From assembly GCF_004798665.1 (NCBI RefSeq), contig NZ_CP039292.1, forward strand, positions 3,286,001 to 3,350,000: 64,000 nucleotides of DNA, written 5' to 3'. Each line of letters opens with the position of its first letter. Position 1 is the stretch's first letter. The notes beneath the pieces are model-generated. The model did not search any database. It was not told the origin of the DNA and worked only from the letters and a program-made list of their open reading frames with translations. Made by a program: the position numbers and the translations under genes. This document shows, piece by piece, positions 17,087-25,214 of the stretch. Source of the DNA: Actinomyces procaprae. GTDB lineage: Bacteria; Actinomycetota; Actinomycetes; Actinomycetales; Actinomycetaceae.

Positions 17087-17104
17087 TTATGATTGCCTAA
17101 GTCA
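17087..17104 (-). promoter_or_regulatory. Small inverted repeat before the ABC operon
   Basis: On the minus strand ACTTA and TAAGT face each other with an 8-base spacer, immediately before the ATG at 17082. It could be an operator or part of the promoter. The match to a known metalloregulator consensus is not good enough to name one. Confidence 0.35.
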
Positions 17105-17239
17105 TGGGCCACACGCCCGTCACGGTTGCACCGGTGCCCGGGGCCGCGTGCCCGGAGGCACCGACAGCTCACCCCCTTCTTAGCGACTAGTCAGCGGGTT
17201 CCACGCAACTCACCCGGTGAGTGCGCGGGCGTGGGCCGT

Positions 17240-17245
17240 TAGCAT
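17240..17245 (+). promoter_or_regulatory. -10 element (TAGCAT), probable leaderless promoter of the NYN gene
   Basis: TAGCAT ends 6 bases before the ATG at 17252, with no Shine-Dalgarno sequence, the same arrangement as at five other genes in the window. Confidence 0.6.
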
Positions 17246-17251
17246 GACACC

Positions 17252-17845
17252 ATGACCACACCCACGTATCTTCTTGTGGACGGGGAGAACATCGACGCCA
17301 CCCTCGGCATGAGCGTGCTCGGGCGCCGCCCGGAGCCCGACGAGCGTCCCCGGTGGGACCGCGTGCTGTCCTTCTGCGACGATCTCGCCAACGAGAAGTC
17401 CGACGGCGCGGAGACCCGCGCCCTGTTCTTCCTCAACGCCACCTCCGGCCACATGCCCATGGGCTTCGTCCAGGCGCTGCTGGCCATGGACTACCGCCCC
17501 ATCCCACTGGCGGGCTCCGGCAACCAGGAGGAGAAGGTCGTCGACATCGGTATTCAGCGGACCCTGGAGGCGCTGGCCGAGCGCGTCGAGGGCGGCGAGG
17601 ACGTGCACGTCCTGCTCGGCTCGCACGACGGCGACTACGTCCCCCAGGTCGAGCGCCTCCTGGATGCGGGAGCCCAGGTGGACGTGCTGTGCTTCCGGGA
17701 GTTCCTCAACACCCACCTCGCCTCCCTGGAGTCGCGCGGCCTGACCGTCTACGACCTGGAGACCGACGTGGACGCCTTCACCATCGCGCTGCCGCGCGTC
17801 CGCATCATCCCGCTGACCGAGTTCGACCCGCTCAAGTTCATCTGA
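17252..17845 (+). CDS. NYN domain protein (predicted PIN-like ribonuclease)
   Basis: The 197-residue protein is essentially a single NYN domain. Conserved acidic positions are visible at LLVDGENID (residues 6-14), in EEKVVDIGIQ, in LGSHDGDYVP (the DGDF-type motif), and in DVLCF. NYN domains are related to PIN nucleases and are predicted to cleave or process RNA. No partner gene is obvious. The stop codon lies in the second of two direct copies of CTGACCGAGTTCGACCCGC (17813, 17842). Confidence 0.85.
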   Translation: MTTPTYLLVDGENIDATLGMSVLGRRPEPDERPRWDRVLSFCDDLANEKSDGAETRALFFLNATSGHMPMGFVQALLAMDYRPIPLAGSGNQEEKVVDIGIQRTLEALAERVEGGEDVHVLLGSHDGDYVPQVERLLDAGAQVDVLCFREFLNTHLASLESRGLTVYDLETDVDAFTIALPRVRIIPLTEFDPLKFI

Positions 17846-17860
17846 CCGAGTTCGACCCGC
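17813..17860 (+). repeat. 19-bp direct repeat at the end of the NYN gene
   Basis: CTGACCGAGTTCGACCCGC occurs at 17813-17831 and again at 17842-17860. The stop codon of the NYN gene (TGA, 17843-17845) falls within the second copy, so a small tandem duplication may have set the present C-terminus. Confidence 0.75.
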
Positions 17861-17869
17861 CCCGCCCTC

Positions 17870-17899
17870 CTCCCCGGTGCGGCCGACCGCACCGGGGAG
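17870..17899 (+). terminator. Intrinsic-type terminator after the NYN gene
   Basis: A perfect 13-bp stem (CTCCCCGGTGCGG with CCGCACCGGGGAG) closes a 4-base loop, CCGA, 24 bases after the stop codon. No long U-run follows, as is common in high-GC actinobacteria. Confidence 0.85.
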
Positions 17900-18017
17900 A
17901 CCCCGGCCCCGGCCCCGGGGGCCGTGATCGCGGATGGAGAAACACCTCCGGAAAACACATTCCCCACTCCCATTCAGCATCCAGGCGACTCCCAGACTCA
18001 CCGTGCACAGTGGCGGC

Positions 18018-18764
18018 ATGGACCGAATCCACGACTCTCAGCAGGCATCTCATGAGGCACGTCTCCTAGTTGTCGACGACGAGCCGAATATTCGCGACCT
18101 GCTCGCATCATCGCTGCGCTTCGCCGGCTTTGAGGTGCTTACGGCGGCGGATGGGAACGGCGCCCTGCGCGGCGCCGAGGACGCCGACCCCGACCTGATC
18201 GTGCTGGACGTCATGCTGCCGGACATGGACGGCTTCACCGTAGCCCGCCGCCTGCGCGAGCGTGACGTGACCATCCCGATCCTGTTCCTGACCGCCCGCG
18301 ACGACATGGCGGACAAGGTGCAGGGCCTGACCGTCGGCGGTGACGACTACGTCACCAAGCCCTTCGGCCTGGAGGAGGTCGTGGCGCGCATCCGCGCCAT
18401 TCTGCGTCGCACCCGTGCACTGGAGGGGGAGGACGACGGCGTCGTGCGCGTAGCCGACCTGGTTCTGGACGAGGACGCCCACGAGGTCCACCGGGCCGGC
18501 GTCGAGGTGGACCTGTCCCCCACCGAGTTCAAGCTGCTGCGCTACCTCATGCTCAACGCGGGCCGCGTCGTATCCAAGTCCCAGATCCTGGACCACGTGT
18601 GGGAGTACGACTGGAACGGTGATGCCGCCATCGTCGAGTCCTACATCTCCTACCTGCGCCGCAAGGTCGACCAGATCTCCGGAGCGGACGGAACCCCGGT
18701 CGCCCCGCTGATTCAGACGCGCCGCGGCGTCGGCTACATGCTGCGCGAGCCCAAGGCGAGCTGA
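18018..18764 (+). CDS. OmpR/PhoB-family response regulator
   Basis: The 248-residue protein has a receiver domain with the acidic pair VDDE near residue 22, phospho-acceptor Asp in LDVMLPDMDG, Thr in FLTARDD and Lys in VTKPF. A winged-helix DNA-binding domain follows (LSPTEFKLLRYLM, then YLRRKVD and RGVGYML). It starts at an ATG preceded by a weak purine stretch; upstream in-frame codons lack an RBS. The sensor kinase starts 3 bases after its stop, so the pair is one operon. The stimulus and regulon are not evident; PrrA/TcrA-type regulators are the closest-looking group. Confidence 0.93.
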   Translation: MDRIHDSQQASHEARLLVVDDEPNIRDLLASSLRFAGFEVLTAADGNGALRGAEDADPDLIVLDVMLPDMDGFTVARRLRERDVTIPILFLTARDDMADKVQGLTVGGDDYVTKPFGLEEVVARIRAILRRTRALEGEDDGVVRVADLVLDEDAHEVHRAGVEVDLSPTEFKLLRYLMLNAGRVVSKSQILDHVWEYDWNGDAAIVESYISYLRRKVDQISGADGTPVAPLIQTRRGVGYMLREPKAS

Positions 18765-18766
18765 GC

Positions 18767-20356
18767 GTGCGCGCCACCGTGAGGAACACGGTGCGCCGCC
18801 CACCCCGGGGACGCCAGTACCGGCCGGTGAAACGCGGGCGCTGGCACCTGCTGACCGCATGGAGACGGGCGTGGCGCGCACAGCCGCTGCGCACCCGCCT
18901 GGCCCTGCTGACCACCGGCCTACTGACCGTCGGGCTGTTCGCCTCATCACTGTCCGTCACCTCGCTGCTCGAGAACCAGCTGGTGGGTCAGGTCGATGCC
19001 CAGCTGCGCGCCACGGCGCAGGCCATCGGCACTCAGGGGGTGACCGCGCTCAGCTCCAGCCGTATCAACAGCTCCGACCCCGACTCCTCCATGCCCTCCA
19101 CCTACTACGTGGAGGCGCAGTACCTGGACGGCAATAGCGGCCAGATGCTCTCCCCGGACACCGCCGACAAGTACGGGGTCCCCACCATCCGGATGCTGTC
19201 GGTGGACGAGGCGGTGGCGCAGGCCTCCGACCCCAAGCTGTTCACGGTGGACTCCGATCAGCTGAACCACCAGTGGCGGGTCATCATCCTGCCTATCGAC
19301 GACCGCACCAGCGGCGAGCACATTGGCGTAGTCGCCATTGCGCTGCCTCTCAGAGACGTGATGGAGACGGTTGAGCGGACCCGGCTCGAGGTCGCCCTGA
19401 CCGACTTCTCCCTGATCCTGCTGGGCTCCATGGCCGCCGCCTACCTGGTGCGACGCTCCTTCCGCACGCTGCGGCAGATCGAGGGCGTGGCCGGGCAGAT
19501 CGCCAGCGGCGACCTGTCCGCCCGCGTCCCCGTCACCGAGCCGCCGACGACGGAGGTCGGCTCCCTGCAGCGGGCGCTGAACACGATGCTGCAGCAGAAC
19601 GAGCAGGCCTTCGACGTCCAGGTGGTCGCCCAGGAGCGCATGACCCGTTTCGTCTCCGACGCCTCGCATGAGCTGCGCACTCCCCTGTCCGCCATCCGCG
19701 GCTATGGCGAGCTGTACCGCATGGGTGGCGTGCCGCCGGAGCGCACGGCGGAGGTGATGGGCCGGATCGAGTCCGAGGCCTCACGCATGGGCCGGCTGGT
19801 GGACGACCTGCTGCAGCTGGCCCGCATGGATGAGGGCCGGGAGATGTCCATGGCCCCGGTGAACCTGACGCAGATCGCCGCCGGGGCACTGACGGACATG
19901 ATGGTGCTCGCCCCCGACCGCGACTGCGCCCTGATCCCGCTCGACGACGCCGATAGCGAGGCCCGGCCGGTCATGGTGCTGGGCGATCGGGACCGCCTGT
20001 CGCAGGTGCTGACGAATCTGCTGGGCAACGTCACCCGGCACACGCCCGAGGGGTCCCCGGTGGAGATCGCCGTCGGCACCGTGCCGCACGGTTCCGACGG
20101 CACCGGCGCGCCGACCGTCGTCGTCGAGGTGCGCGACCACGGTCCGGGCGTGGCGCAGGCGGATGCGGAGAAGGTCTTCCAGCGCTTCTACCGGGCCGAC
20201 ACCTCCCGCAACCGCCAGACCGGCGGCTCCGGCCTGGGGCTGTCGATCGTGTCGGCCATCATCACCCGGCACGGCGGCACCGTCCGCATGGACCAGACGC
20301 CGGGGGGCGGCGCCACCGTGCATATCGAGCTGCCCGCCCTGGTCACCCCGCAGTAA
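18767..20356 (+). CDS. Sensor histidine kinase
   Basis: The 529-residue kinase has a short cytoplasmic N-terminus, one transmembrane helix near residues 45-70, an extracytoplasmic sensor of about 130 residues, a second helix near 205-225, HAMP, HisKA with the phospho-acceptor His in DASHELRTPL, and HATPase with NLLGN, DHGPGV and GGSGLGLSIV boxes. GTG start at 18767 lies 3 bases after the response regulator stop. The sensor region has no recognisable domain, so the stimulus is unknown. The stop is followed within 5 bp by a 23-bp repeat array. Confidence 0.94.
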   Translation: MRATVRNTVRRPPRGRQYRPVKRGRWHLLTAWRRAWRAQPLRTRLALLTTGLLTVGLFASSLSVTSLLENQLVGQVDAQLRATAQAIGTQGVTALSSSRINSSDPDSSMPSTYYVEAQYLDGNSGQMLSPDTADKYGVPTIRMLSVDEAVAQASDPKLFTVDSDQLNHQWRVIILPIDDRTSGEHIGVVAIALPLRDVMETVERTRLEVALTDFSLILLGSMAAAYLVRRSFRTLRQIEGVAGQIASGDLSARVPVTEPPTTEVGSLQRALNTMLQQNEQAFDVQVVAQERMTRFVSDASHELRTPLSAIRGYGELYRMGGVPPERTAEVMGRIESEASRMGRLVDDLLQLARMDEGREMSMAPVNLTQIAAGALTDMMVLAPDRDCALIPLDDADSEARPVMVLGDRDRLSQVLTNLLGNVTRHTPEGSPVEIAVGTVPHGSDGTGAPTVVVEVRDHGPGVAQADAEKVFQRFYRADTSRNRQTGGSGLGLSIVSAIITRHGGTVRMDQTPGGGATVHIELPALVTPQ

Positions 20357-20360
20357 CCCC

Positions 20361-20466
20361 ACCGAGATCGGTAGATCTTACGTACCGAGATCGGTAGTTG
20401 TTACGTACCGAGGTCGGTAGTTGTTACGTACCGAGGTCGGTAGTTGTTGCATGCCGAGGTCGGTCG
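20361..20466 (-). repeat. 23-bp tandem repeat array, locus 2
   Basis: Five CCGAG(A/G)TCGG boxes at 20362, 20385, 20408, 20431 and 20454 recur with an exact 23-bp period, joined by TAGTTGTTACGTA or TAGATCTTACGTA linkers. The orientation is opposite to loci 1 and 3 on the plus strand. The array begins right after the histidine kinase stop and ends 120 bp before the HD-domain gene. Confidence 0.92.
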
Positions 20467-20587
20467 GCGCGGTGACGACCGCGACACGCGCGCACAAAAG
20501 GTGGCGGGTAGAACACCCCTGGGGGTTCAAGTTCCCGGCCAACGGTCCTACCATGGCTGCGTTTCATCTCATCTCGGAGGCTTTCTC

Positions 20588-21844
20588 ATGAGCCATATGG
20601 ACGCGATCGACGCCCCCCAGTGGCTGCTGTCCGCCTTCGTCCGCTGCGCGAAGGCGGTCGGTGCCACGGCACCGGTCGAGCAGATCCGCTCCACCGGAGA
20701 GGATCTCGTCGCCTGCTGGACGAGCCCGGACCGGCACTTCCACGATCTCAAGCACGTCATCAACATGCTGGCGCGCGTCGACGAGCTTGCCGACGAGTCC
20801 CACAACCCTGACGTCATGCGCCTGGCCACCTGGTACCACGGCTGCGTCTTCTCCACTGCGAGCGAGTCCACCTACCGGCGCAACGGCGGGGAGGACGAAC
20901 TCGCCTCCGCCGCCTACGCGGCCAAGAGCCTGCAGACGCTCGGCGTGCCCGACCAGACCGTAGACCGCGTATGCGCCCTCATCCTGAACCTCAAGCGCCA
21001 CAACCTCGCCAAGAACGACATTGACGCCCAGGCCCTCAGTGACGCGGACCTGGGCGCACTCGCCGTCGAGCCGCAGCAGTACAAGAGCTACCGGACGGCT
21101 GTGCGCGAGGAGTACGCACATATCCCCCTGGAGGACTACCTGCGGGCACGCCTGGCGATCATCACCCGGCTGCTGGACCGCGAGTCGCTGTTCTCCTCCC
21201 CGCTGGGCGCCCGCTGGGAGCTGCCCGCGCGGGAGAACCTGGAGGCGGAAAGGCGGCACCTGCAGGACAAGCTCGCGAAGCTCCCGCCGGCCGAGGGCGC
21301 CAAGTGCGCACCCTGTCAGCCCGCGCAGGTCGGCGCTCCCGAAGCCGAGGCACCCACGGCGTCGGCAGCACCGGCGGAGGCCGCCACGACGAACAGCCCT
21401 GTGCCTGAACCGGAGGCGACCGACGGCGTCGTCGAGCCCCGGCAGTCGCGCGCCGGGGCCGCCGATCCCCGCCTCGGCGGCCTGGAGACCGCCGGCGACG
21501 ACGACGTCGTGCACGCGGCTCCGCCCGCGGTGCGCAGCACACCGGCGTCAGCGCCCACACCCCCTGAGGCTCCGCGTGCGCACCGGTCCCGGCCGGTCGG
21601 AGACTCCAGCAAGGAGCACACCACCTCCCTGGAGTCCTGCGCCGATGACTTGGACCAGTTGCTGGCCAAGCCGCGTCCAGGCGAAGAGGCCGCTGCAGAC
21701 CGGGCCAGCCTGGCGGAGGCCGAGCGCGCCAAGCTGGCCGAGAAACTGCGCGCCAAGCGTGAGGAGGCCAAGGCGCTGCGAGAGGCGCGCACGGGCGAAT
21801 TCGCCGCCATCACCGAGCCGATCGTCGGCTCGTCGGCCGACTGA
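20588..21844 (+). CDS. HD-domain metal-dependent phosphohydrolase-like protein
   Basis: The 418-residue protein has an N-terminal helical domain (about 1-225) with HFHDLKHVINML, ATWYHGCVFS and LILNLKRHNL, the predicted metal-dependent HD hydrolase pattern (COG4339-like: His and Asp pairs). A long Ala/Pro-rich linker and a C-terminal charged coiled-coil (AERAKLAEKLRAKREEAK) follow. ATG at 20588 is preceded by CGGAGG. The linker and coiled coil are unusual additions to the hydrolase. Substrate unknown; a nucleotide or phosphate ester is likely by family. Confidence 0.7.
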   Translation: MSHMDAIDAPQWLLSAFVRCAKAVGATAPVEQIRSTGEDLVACWTSPDRHFHDLKHVINMLARVDELADESHNPDVMRLATWYHGCVFSTASESTYRRNGGEDELASAAYAAKSLQTLGVPDQTVDRVCALILNLKRHNLAKNDIDAQALSDADLGALAVEPQQYKSYRTAVREEYAHIPLEDYLRARLAIITRLLDRESLFSSPLGARWELPARENLEAERRHLQDKLAKLPPAEGAKCAPCQPAQVGAPEAEAPTASAAPAEAATTNSPVPEPEATDGVVEPRQSRAGAADPRLGGLETAGDDDVVHAAPPAVRSTPASAPTPPEAPRAHRSRPVGDSSKEHTTSLESCADDLDQLLAKPRPGEEAAADRASLAEAERAKLAEKLRAKREEAKALREARTGEFAAITEPIVGSSAD

Positions 21845-21852
21845 CGCGGCCT

Positions 21853-21975
21853 ACTGTCTGAGATCGGCACAAACGACGCCGCGCGCGCTTCACGCTGATT
21901 TCACGTTGGCGTAATTCCAACGTTTTGCGCCGGGCAGGCTGACGCCCACGGCGCGTTTGTGCCGATCTGCGACAC
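21853..21975. repeat. 122-bp inverted-repeat element, left copy
   Basis: The element has perfect 14-bp terminal arms AGATCGGCACAAAC (21861-21874) and GTTTGTGCCGATCT (21955-21968), extendable to about 22 bp with 3 mismatches, and an internal small hairpin (CGTTGG with CCAACG). A second copy about 94% identical is at 22931-23053. Its left half encodes the last 28 or so residues of the AbiEi/DUF559 gene on the minus strand. It resembles a MITE or a structured REP-type element; no transposase is associated. Confidence 0.9.
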
Positions 21976-22834
21976 TTCCTGCTGCGCGATTGCGGGTGGC
22001 CAGGAGTTGGTGGATCTCGGCTCCTACGCGACCAAGCTCCACGTCTTTGCGCGTGAAGCGAGCCACCCGGTAGCCCTGCCTGACCAGCTCTCGATCGCGA
22101 GTGCGGTCGCGGGCGAATTGGAACTCGTCCTCGTGGTAGGTATAGCCGTCCAGTTCCAGGACCAGCCAGTCATCGACGAGCAGGTCGACCTCCCCCACAT
22201 ATGGAATGTCCACGCCGTCGGCGAACGGGATCCCGGCGTCATGCAGTTGCAGGCGGGCCAGGGTCTCCAGCGGCGAGCGCGTCCGCGGACTGGTCAGGGC
22301 CAGGCGCTGCCGAGCCTGCCGCGAGCCCGGGCCGCGCAGCAGCGCCGCGACGGCGTCCGTGTCGGTGTGCCCCTGGTGGAGCGCTGCGTCACAGGCCATC
22401 AACGGCCCCTCCCTGCGGGGGTCGCAGCGCAGATAGCGGGCCAGCATGAGCGGAACCGGTGCCACCGGGAACTCGGTCGGAGGTGGCAGTTCGAGGGAGC
22501 GCTCGACATGCAATACCTCTCCGCGGACCGGTGCCCGATCCGCACTGTGAGGGACGGCCAGGTGCACCGGCGGCCATAGACGCGGGCGCGGGTAACCGTA
22601 GTACGCGGCCGCATGTAGGCAGGTGATCACTCCACCGTGGATTCGTGCGAGAATCAGATCCCAACCCACGCCGGGAAGACTCACTACCCCATGGGGGTGT
22701 GCTATCAGCGCATGAGTCTCGACCAGTTTCTGGACGTGGCGGTACTCAGTGCGGTCGAGTTCCAGGTCCCGGAGCCGAACCGCACCATGGCAGGACTTCA
22801 CCCACGCCAGAAGGCCGTCGTCGCATCGTCGCAT
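21890..22834 (-). CDS. AbiEi-type winged-helix / DUF559 endonuclease-like protein
   Basis: The 314-residue protein has an N-terminal winged-helix segment (LLAWVKSCHGAVRLRDLE... then ALIAHPHGVVSLPG) like AbiEi antitoxin regulators and a C-terminal DUF559 Vsr-like nuclease segment with GEVDLLVDDWLVLELDGYTYH and RQGYRVARFTRKDV. Such genes are common in actinobacteria and have been linked to toxin-antitoxin type IV, but no AbiEii toxin follows. The last 28 codons lie in the left 122-bp element and the start lies just before the right copy. ATG at 22834 was chosen; the frame stays open upstream to 22954. Confidence 0.7.
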   Translation of the reverse strand: MRRCDDGLLAWVKSCHGAVRLRDLELDRTEYRHVQKLVETHALIAHPHGVVSLPGVGWDLILARIHGGVITCLHAAAYYGYPRPRLWPPVHLAVPHSADRAPVRGEVLHVERSLELPPPTEFPVAPVPLMLARYLRCDPRREGPLMACDAALHQGHTDTDAVAALLRGPGSRQARQRLALTSPRTRSPLETLARLQLHDAGIPFADGVDIPYVGEVDLLVDDWLVLELDGYTYHEDEFQFARDRTRDRELVRQGYRVARFTRKDVELGRVGAEIHQLLATRNRAAGSVADRHKRAVGVSLPGAKRWNYANVKSA

Positions 22835-22930
22835 GGGCCGAGGATGTCCGCAGCCGGCAACACCACGCCACCGCCCCCGGCGATCTCTGTGGACTGCCCC
22901 CGCACGAACCCCACCTGTGGGAACCGGCAG

Positions 22931-23053
22931 ACTGTCTGAGATCGGCACAAACAACGCTGCGCGCGCTTCACGCCGGTTTCACGTTGGCGTAATTCCAACG
23001 TTTTGCGCCGGGCAGGCTGACGCCCACGGCGCGTTTGTGCCGATCTGCGACAC
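22931..23053. repeat. 122-bp inverted-repeat element, right copy
   Basis: The same arms occur at 22939-22952 and 23033-23046, with an interior nearly identical to the copy at 21853. Together with 21853-21975 it brackets about 950 bp that hold one gene. The rest of the 22835-23237 intergenic stretch (403 bp) shows no other recognisable signal except a purine-rich AAAGG before the next start. Confidence 0.9.
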
Positions 23054-23237
23054 TCTGCCCCCAGGCTCACCGCCATCCACAGGCACGGTTCGTGCAGGGT
23101 CAATCCACAGGGCTCGACGGCGGTGGATGCGGGCGGGTCCGCTCGGTCTCTACGGTCGGGGCAAGCGTCGCAGCCGCGGCGCCGCCCGCAGGCCGAGCCC
23201 GAAGCGCCCCGGCCAGTCTCACCGAAAGGCCCTCGTC

Positions 23238-23543
23238 ATGCCCGTATTCGCCGTCGACACCCAGGCCGTCTCCGACACGGCCACCCGCGCCCGCACCCGG
23301 ATCTCCACCATCCAAACCGAAGTGGACGGGATGAAGGGAGACATCTCCCTGCTCCAGTCATCGTGGACCGGTGGCGCCTCCGACTCCATGGCCGCCTGCG
23401 CCGCCGACTGGCACGTGACCGCCCTGCAAGTGCAGGCGAGCCTTGATTCGATCAGCCAGGCACTGGACCAGTCGGCCGTCTCCTATGACGACGCCGAGTC
23501 CGCCAACTCCGGCCGCTTCAGCTACCAGGCCCCGCCTGCCTGA
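23238..23543 (+). CDS. WXG100 (ESAT-6-like) protein
   Basis: This 101-residue protein has the WXG100 hallmarks: length near 100, two amphipathic helices, and the central WTGGA turn around residue 48. WXG100 proteins are usually secreted by the ESX/type VII system as dimers, and the C-terminus often carries a YxxxD/E secretion signal; here SYDDAES near residues 81-87 is a plausible one (Tyr-82 then Glu-86). ATG at 23238 has AAAGG upstream. No ESX ATPase, EccC or EccD genes are in the window, so the secretion machinery must be elsewhere if it is used. Confidence 0.85.
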   Translation: MPVFAVDTQAVSDTATRARTRISTIQTEVDGMKGDISLLQSSWTGGASDSMAACAADWHVTALQVQASLDSISQALDQSAVSYDDAESANSGRFSYQAPPA

Positions 23544-23575
23544 GCGGCGCGCCCACCGGAGCGTCATCGCCGCAC

Positions 23576-23622
23576 GTATACGCGGGCCGCCCTCCTGCCT
23601 GAGCGGGGGGACGGCCCGCCGT
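23576..23622 (+). terminator. Hairpin terminator element, copy 1
   Basis: A GC-rich hairpin (GCGGGCCG with CGGCCCGC around a CCC...GGG inner stem) sits 33 bp after the WXG100 stop. The same 45-bp sequence, including the leading GTATACG, recurs at 25357-25409 behind groEL. Confidence 0.75.
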
Positions 23623-23670
23623 CAGCGTGGTGGGGTCGGTCGACTGCCGCGTCGGACGGCGACGCGGCAG

Positions 23671-24120
23671 CTACACGCCCCGCAAGAAGTTGAGCTCACG
23701 GCGTCGCACGGGCTGCGGACCGTCGGGGTAGCGCCAGCACCGCCGGGCAACGCACACCGCCAGGAACAGGGCCAGCAATGCCAACCCACCGGTGAAGGCC
23801 CCCCAATTGCCGAACAGGACCAGCAGCGCGATCACCGACAGGCGCCCCAGGTTGTTGACCCGGACCCCGCCGGTGTCACCCGCGCCGCGAATTCTCGCCA
23901 GTGCCAGCACCTGCCACAGCACTCCGCCAAGAACCAAAAGGCCGACCACCCACACAGAGAGCCCAGATACGCGCAGCATCCCACCGACGCCCACCAGCAG
24001 AAAGGGCGGGGTCTCCACGAACGCTCGCCCGGCGAAGGAACTGGCGGCTATCTGGCCCATATGGCCATCCAACACCACGTCGGTCTCCCCAGCAAGGGTA
24101 CGCAACCGCCGATCCAGCAC
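23671..24120 (-). CDS. Small hypothetical membrane protein
   Basis: This 149-residue protein has three or four hydrophobic stretches (near residues 40-75 and 92-125) and is probably an integral membrane protein. I do not recognise the family. GTG at 24120 is the longest in-frame start; an ATG at 24060 is an alternative. It lies between the WXG100 gene and the IS5 element and could be a remnant of a longer gene cut by nearby rearrangement. Confidence 0.5.
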   Translation of the reverse strand: MLDRRLRTLAGETDVVLDGHMGQIAASSFAGRAFVETPPFLLVGVGGMLRVSGLSVWVVGLLVLGGVLWQVLALARIRGAGDTGGVRVNNLGRLSVIALLVLFGNWGAFTGGLALLALFLAVCVARRCWRYPDGPQPVRRRELNFLRGV

Positions 24121-24204
24121 TGAACACCCCGTTGTCCAGGTTGAAGTGCAATGCCTGAGGCCAGTAACCCAGTGCTCGAACAGATGCTGCGCAGGGGGCC
24201 GTTA

Positions 24205-25214
24205 GGGCGTGTTGCGTTAGTCGGGTGGGGTGGTCGGCGTGGTGTGCGGGATGGGGTGAGGCCTTTGGGGTATCACGGGTGGTGTGAGAACAAACCGTGA
24301 CACTGCCAAAGGCCTCGACCGTTGAGTATAGACGCTGCCGCTCGTCATGACCTGACCGATGCTCAGTGGGGGCTGCTCGAGCCCCTGCTGCCCGCCCCGC
24401 CTGTTCGTGGCAGGCCGCGCGTGTATCCGCTGCGGGACATGATCAACGCCGTACGGTGGAGAACCCGGGTCGGTGCGCCCTGGCGTGACGTACCGGCCCG
24501 CTACGGGCCGTGGTGGAGGGCCCTGCGCCCTGTACCGGGCCTGGCAGACCGATGGGGTGTGGGAGCGCATCGAGTCCGCCCTTGTCGCCCAGGCCGACGC
24601 CGCCGGCAAGATCGGCTGGCGGGTGTCGGTGGATTCGACCACCTGTCGGGCGCATGTGCATGCCGCTGGGGCGCGCAAGGACAGTCCCCAGCTGGTGGAG
24701 GGGGAGCCCGAGGATCACGCCCTGGGGACCTCTCGGGGTGGCTGGTCGACCAAGGTTCACGCCGCCGTGGACGCCGCCTGCGGCATGCTGGCCGGGGTGC
24801 TGACCGCCGGACAGGTCGCGGACTGCCCGATGATGATCCCCGTCCTAGACAAGATATGTGTCCAGCGTCCTGCCGGTGGACGGCCCCGCACCAGGCCGCA
24901 GATGGTGCTGGCCGACAAGGCCTACTCCTCAAAGGGGAACCGGGACTGGCTGCGCAACCACCACATCAAGGCCACCATCCCTATCAAGGCAGACCAGGCC
25001 GACAACCGCCGCCGACGCGGCAGCGCCGGGGGCAGACCGCCCGCCTTCGACCCCGTGGCCTACAAGGACCGCAACGCCGTGGAGCGGTGCTTCGGCCAGC
25101 TCAAGCAGAACCGCGCCATGGCCACCAGGTACGACAAGCTCGCCGTCCGCTACCAAGCCACCACCCACATCGCCAGCATCGACCACTGGCTCAAACGACT
25201 TACATAACACGCCC
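24205..25214 (+). mobile_element. IS5-family insertion sequence (about 1,010 bp)
   Basis: The element is bounded by terminal inverted repeats GGGCGTGTTGCGTTAGTCG (left) and the complement of GGGCGTGTTATGTAAGTCG (right), 16 of 19 matching, and flanked by TA duplications at 24203-24204 and 25215-25216. It holds one transposase coding region with a frame change. A decayed relative lies at 10702-10805. Confidence 0.92.
24322..25207 (+). CDS. IS5-family transposase, split in two frames
   Basis: The first frame (TTG at 24322) begins HDLTDAQWGLLEPLLP and reads to about YGPWWR near 24515, the DUF4096 N-terminal segment. Homology then continues in the next frame with LYRAWQTDG, VDSTTCRAHVHAAG (first DDE Asp), LADKAYSSKGNR (second Asp) and AVERCFGQLKQNR (catalytic Glu), ending at 25207. 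Many IS5/IS427 elements make the transposase by programmed frameshifting, so this may be functional; a decayed single-base indel is the alternative. The shift lies in the GC-rich stretch between 24505 and 24535. Confidence 0.85.

Noticed and set aside
23238..23543. ESX secretion locus
   Set aside because: Only one WXG100 gene is present; no EccB/C/D/E or MycP homologue is in the window.
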